Origin: CANGTU01 sp046336655
GTDB lineage: Bacteria > Bacteroidota > Bacteroidia > Flavobacteriales_D > Sanyastnellaceae
Length of the DNA: 23,247 nt
Assembly (NCBI GenBank): GCA_046336655.1
Contig: JBKDGH010000141.1
Span: 1 to 23,247 of the forward strand
Reading direction: 5' to 3'
The notes under the pieces were generated by a model that saw nothing but the letters and a program-made list of their open reading frames with translations, was not told the DNA's origin and searched no databases. Made by a program: the position numbers and the translations under genes. Positions 22,279-23,247 of this stretch are shown in pieces. Numbering within the stretch: position 1 is the first letter of the stretch; each line of letters starts with the position of its first letter.

Positions 22279-23247
22279 TTACCTCATCCATTTTCCGGAA
22301 AATACCTGACCATTGCGCAATACGCTGAACAGGTAAATGCCCTTTGACTGTGTGTTGAGGGCAATGGCCGGAGAGCTGAGCATACCTTGCTGAACAAGTT
22401 TTCCGTTTGCATCATGAATGACAAACCGGTCGGAAGATTCATACACTCCGCTGATCCGGATTTCGTTGGTTATTGCTGAATAGTACCATTCAAACGGGAA
22501 TGAAGTGGATTCAGCCATACTTACCGGCTGACCTTTTACCAGCACCTGCGTAACCGCACCGCCGGTTTCATTGATCTGAAGCACCGGGACAGGAACACCC
22601 GGAGTCAGCCACTTGTACTCGGTTACTTCCGGACGATCGAAAGTGGTCCCTGTGCCCAAGAACTCAATGTAAACTGAGTCTGTCGCGTTGATGACCGTTA
22701 CCACACGGAGTACTTCATACGACTCTTCAAAAAGATTCAGGGTGCCCCAGCCGTCCACGTTGTTTGAACGGGTCTGCTGGGTCTGATAGGCGCCTAACGT
22801 AGGTACCTGATAAAGCAATTCGGAATAGGACTCAGTCTGGTCACCAAACTGCAACGGCAATTCATAGATCACATCCACCGGATCACCTTGCGCTCCAGTC
22901 GGGATGCCCGCAATAGTGGCGCCGGCTCCTGTCTGCGCGAACCGATCCTCTCTGTTCTGAAAATAGAAATACGCATCTTCTAATGTAATCCCGGCCGCAT
23001 CAAATGACTCCACTCCTACGGCGTAATCGGAATCATGCTCCGGGTCCAGGGGCGAATTGAAAAACACCTGATACACGAACGGCGTGCTTGAAATACTGAT
23101 GCAGTCCGTTTCCGTGTTTGTTCCACCCAGCGTAATTTCATTTTCACCGAACGTCCACGTGTAGTTTGCGCCGGTCGCGGTATAATTGACTTCTCCTCCA
23201 AGCGCTGCATTTTCCTGCACCAGCAAATCACCTGCATCAGGCAAATC
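22279..23247 (-). CDS. T9SS type A sorting-domain protein (partial, N-terminus missing)
   Basis: The frame is open to the edge of the window and its real start lies outside; 323 residues are visible. The N-terminal part (DAGDLLVQENAALGGEVNYT) looks like the beginning of a mature secreted protein just after its signal peptide. The C-terminal 75 residues contain the type A sorting domain: ISGVYESSDRFVIHDANGKL, VQQGMLSSPAIALNTQSKGI and YLFSVLRNGQVFSGKWMR, with the conserved 'v.D..G..v..g......i.l......G.Y.v.v..g.....k' plan. This tail directs the protein through the type IX secretion system, often with anchoring to the surface. The middle region is beta-rich and of unknown function. It converges with the DUF4249 gene; only 33 bases separate the stops. 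Confidence 0.88.
   Translation of the reverse strand, partial: DLPDAGDLLVQENAALGGEVNYTATGANYTWTFGENEITLGGTNTETDCISISSTPFVYQVFFNSPLDPEHDSDYAVGVESFDAAGITLEDAYFYFQNREDRFAQTGAGATIAGIPTGAQGDPVDVIYELPLQFGDQTESYSELLYQVPTLGAYQTQQTRSNNVDGWGTLNLFEESYEVLRVVTVINATDSVYIEFLGTGTTFDRPEVTEYKWLTPGVPVPVLQINETGGAVTQVLVKGQPVSMAESTSFPFEWYYSAITNEIRISGVYESSDRFVIHDANGKLVQQGMLSSPAIALNTQSKGIYLFSVLRNGQVFSGKWMR

Overview
The window looks like chromosomal DNA of a member of the Bacteroidota with medium GC content. Four things point there: sigma promoters of the TTG / TAnnTTTG type, a C-terminal sorting domain of the type IX secretion system (T9SS), DUF4249 and DUF2490 proteins, and a DnaE with an N-terminal proofreading exonuclease. 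I cannot name a genus from sequence alone.

Left part (1-7391), plus strand apart from a possible fragment at the edge: an HU-family DNA-binding protein with a clear promoter and a hairpin terminator; a TrmH-type tRNA 2'-O-methyltransferase overlapping a MATE efflux gene by ATGA; a lipoprotein with a strong terminator; a DUF2490 outer-membrane-like protein starting with TTG; then a tightly overlapping cluster (DoxX-like membrane protein, DUF2071 protein, membrane-anchored methyltransferase, small membrane protein, a 55-residue ORF resembling an OmpA tail, and a BamE-like lipoprotein).

Middle part (7406-15274), accessory and mostly minus strand: a small protein resembling the GldM C-terminal domain and an XRE-family regulator whose start abuts a 41-bp near-perfect palindrome; then a complete type II-C CRISPR-Cas locus. 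The array (8521-9591) has 17 repeats of 35 bp and 16 spacers of 29-30 bp. The cas9-cas1-cas2 operon runs on the minus strand toward the array. A divergent, previously unlabelled tracrRNA gene lies just upstream of cas9 at about 14676-14751. Each intact repeat carries a Bacteroidota promoter (TTG, 19 nt, GATCTTTG), so crRNAs are probably started one by one on the plus strand, running toward the cas2 side. The array and the cas operon converge on one bidirectional hairpin terminator (9645-9693). Cas1 and Cas2 would acquire spacers, tracrRNA would pair with the first 17 nt of the repeat, and Cas9, with all RuvC and HNH residues present, would cut.

Right part (15275-23247): the replicative polymerase DnaE with fused exonuclease; a dicluster ferredoxin overlapping its stop codon on the opposite strand; a divergent LuxC-like acyl-CoA reductase sharing a palindromic double -7 promoter region with the ferredoxin; a DUF4249 lipoprotein; and a T9SS-secreted protein cut by the window edge.
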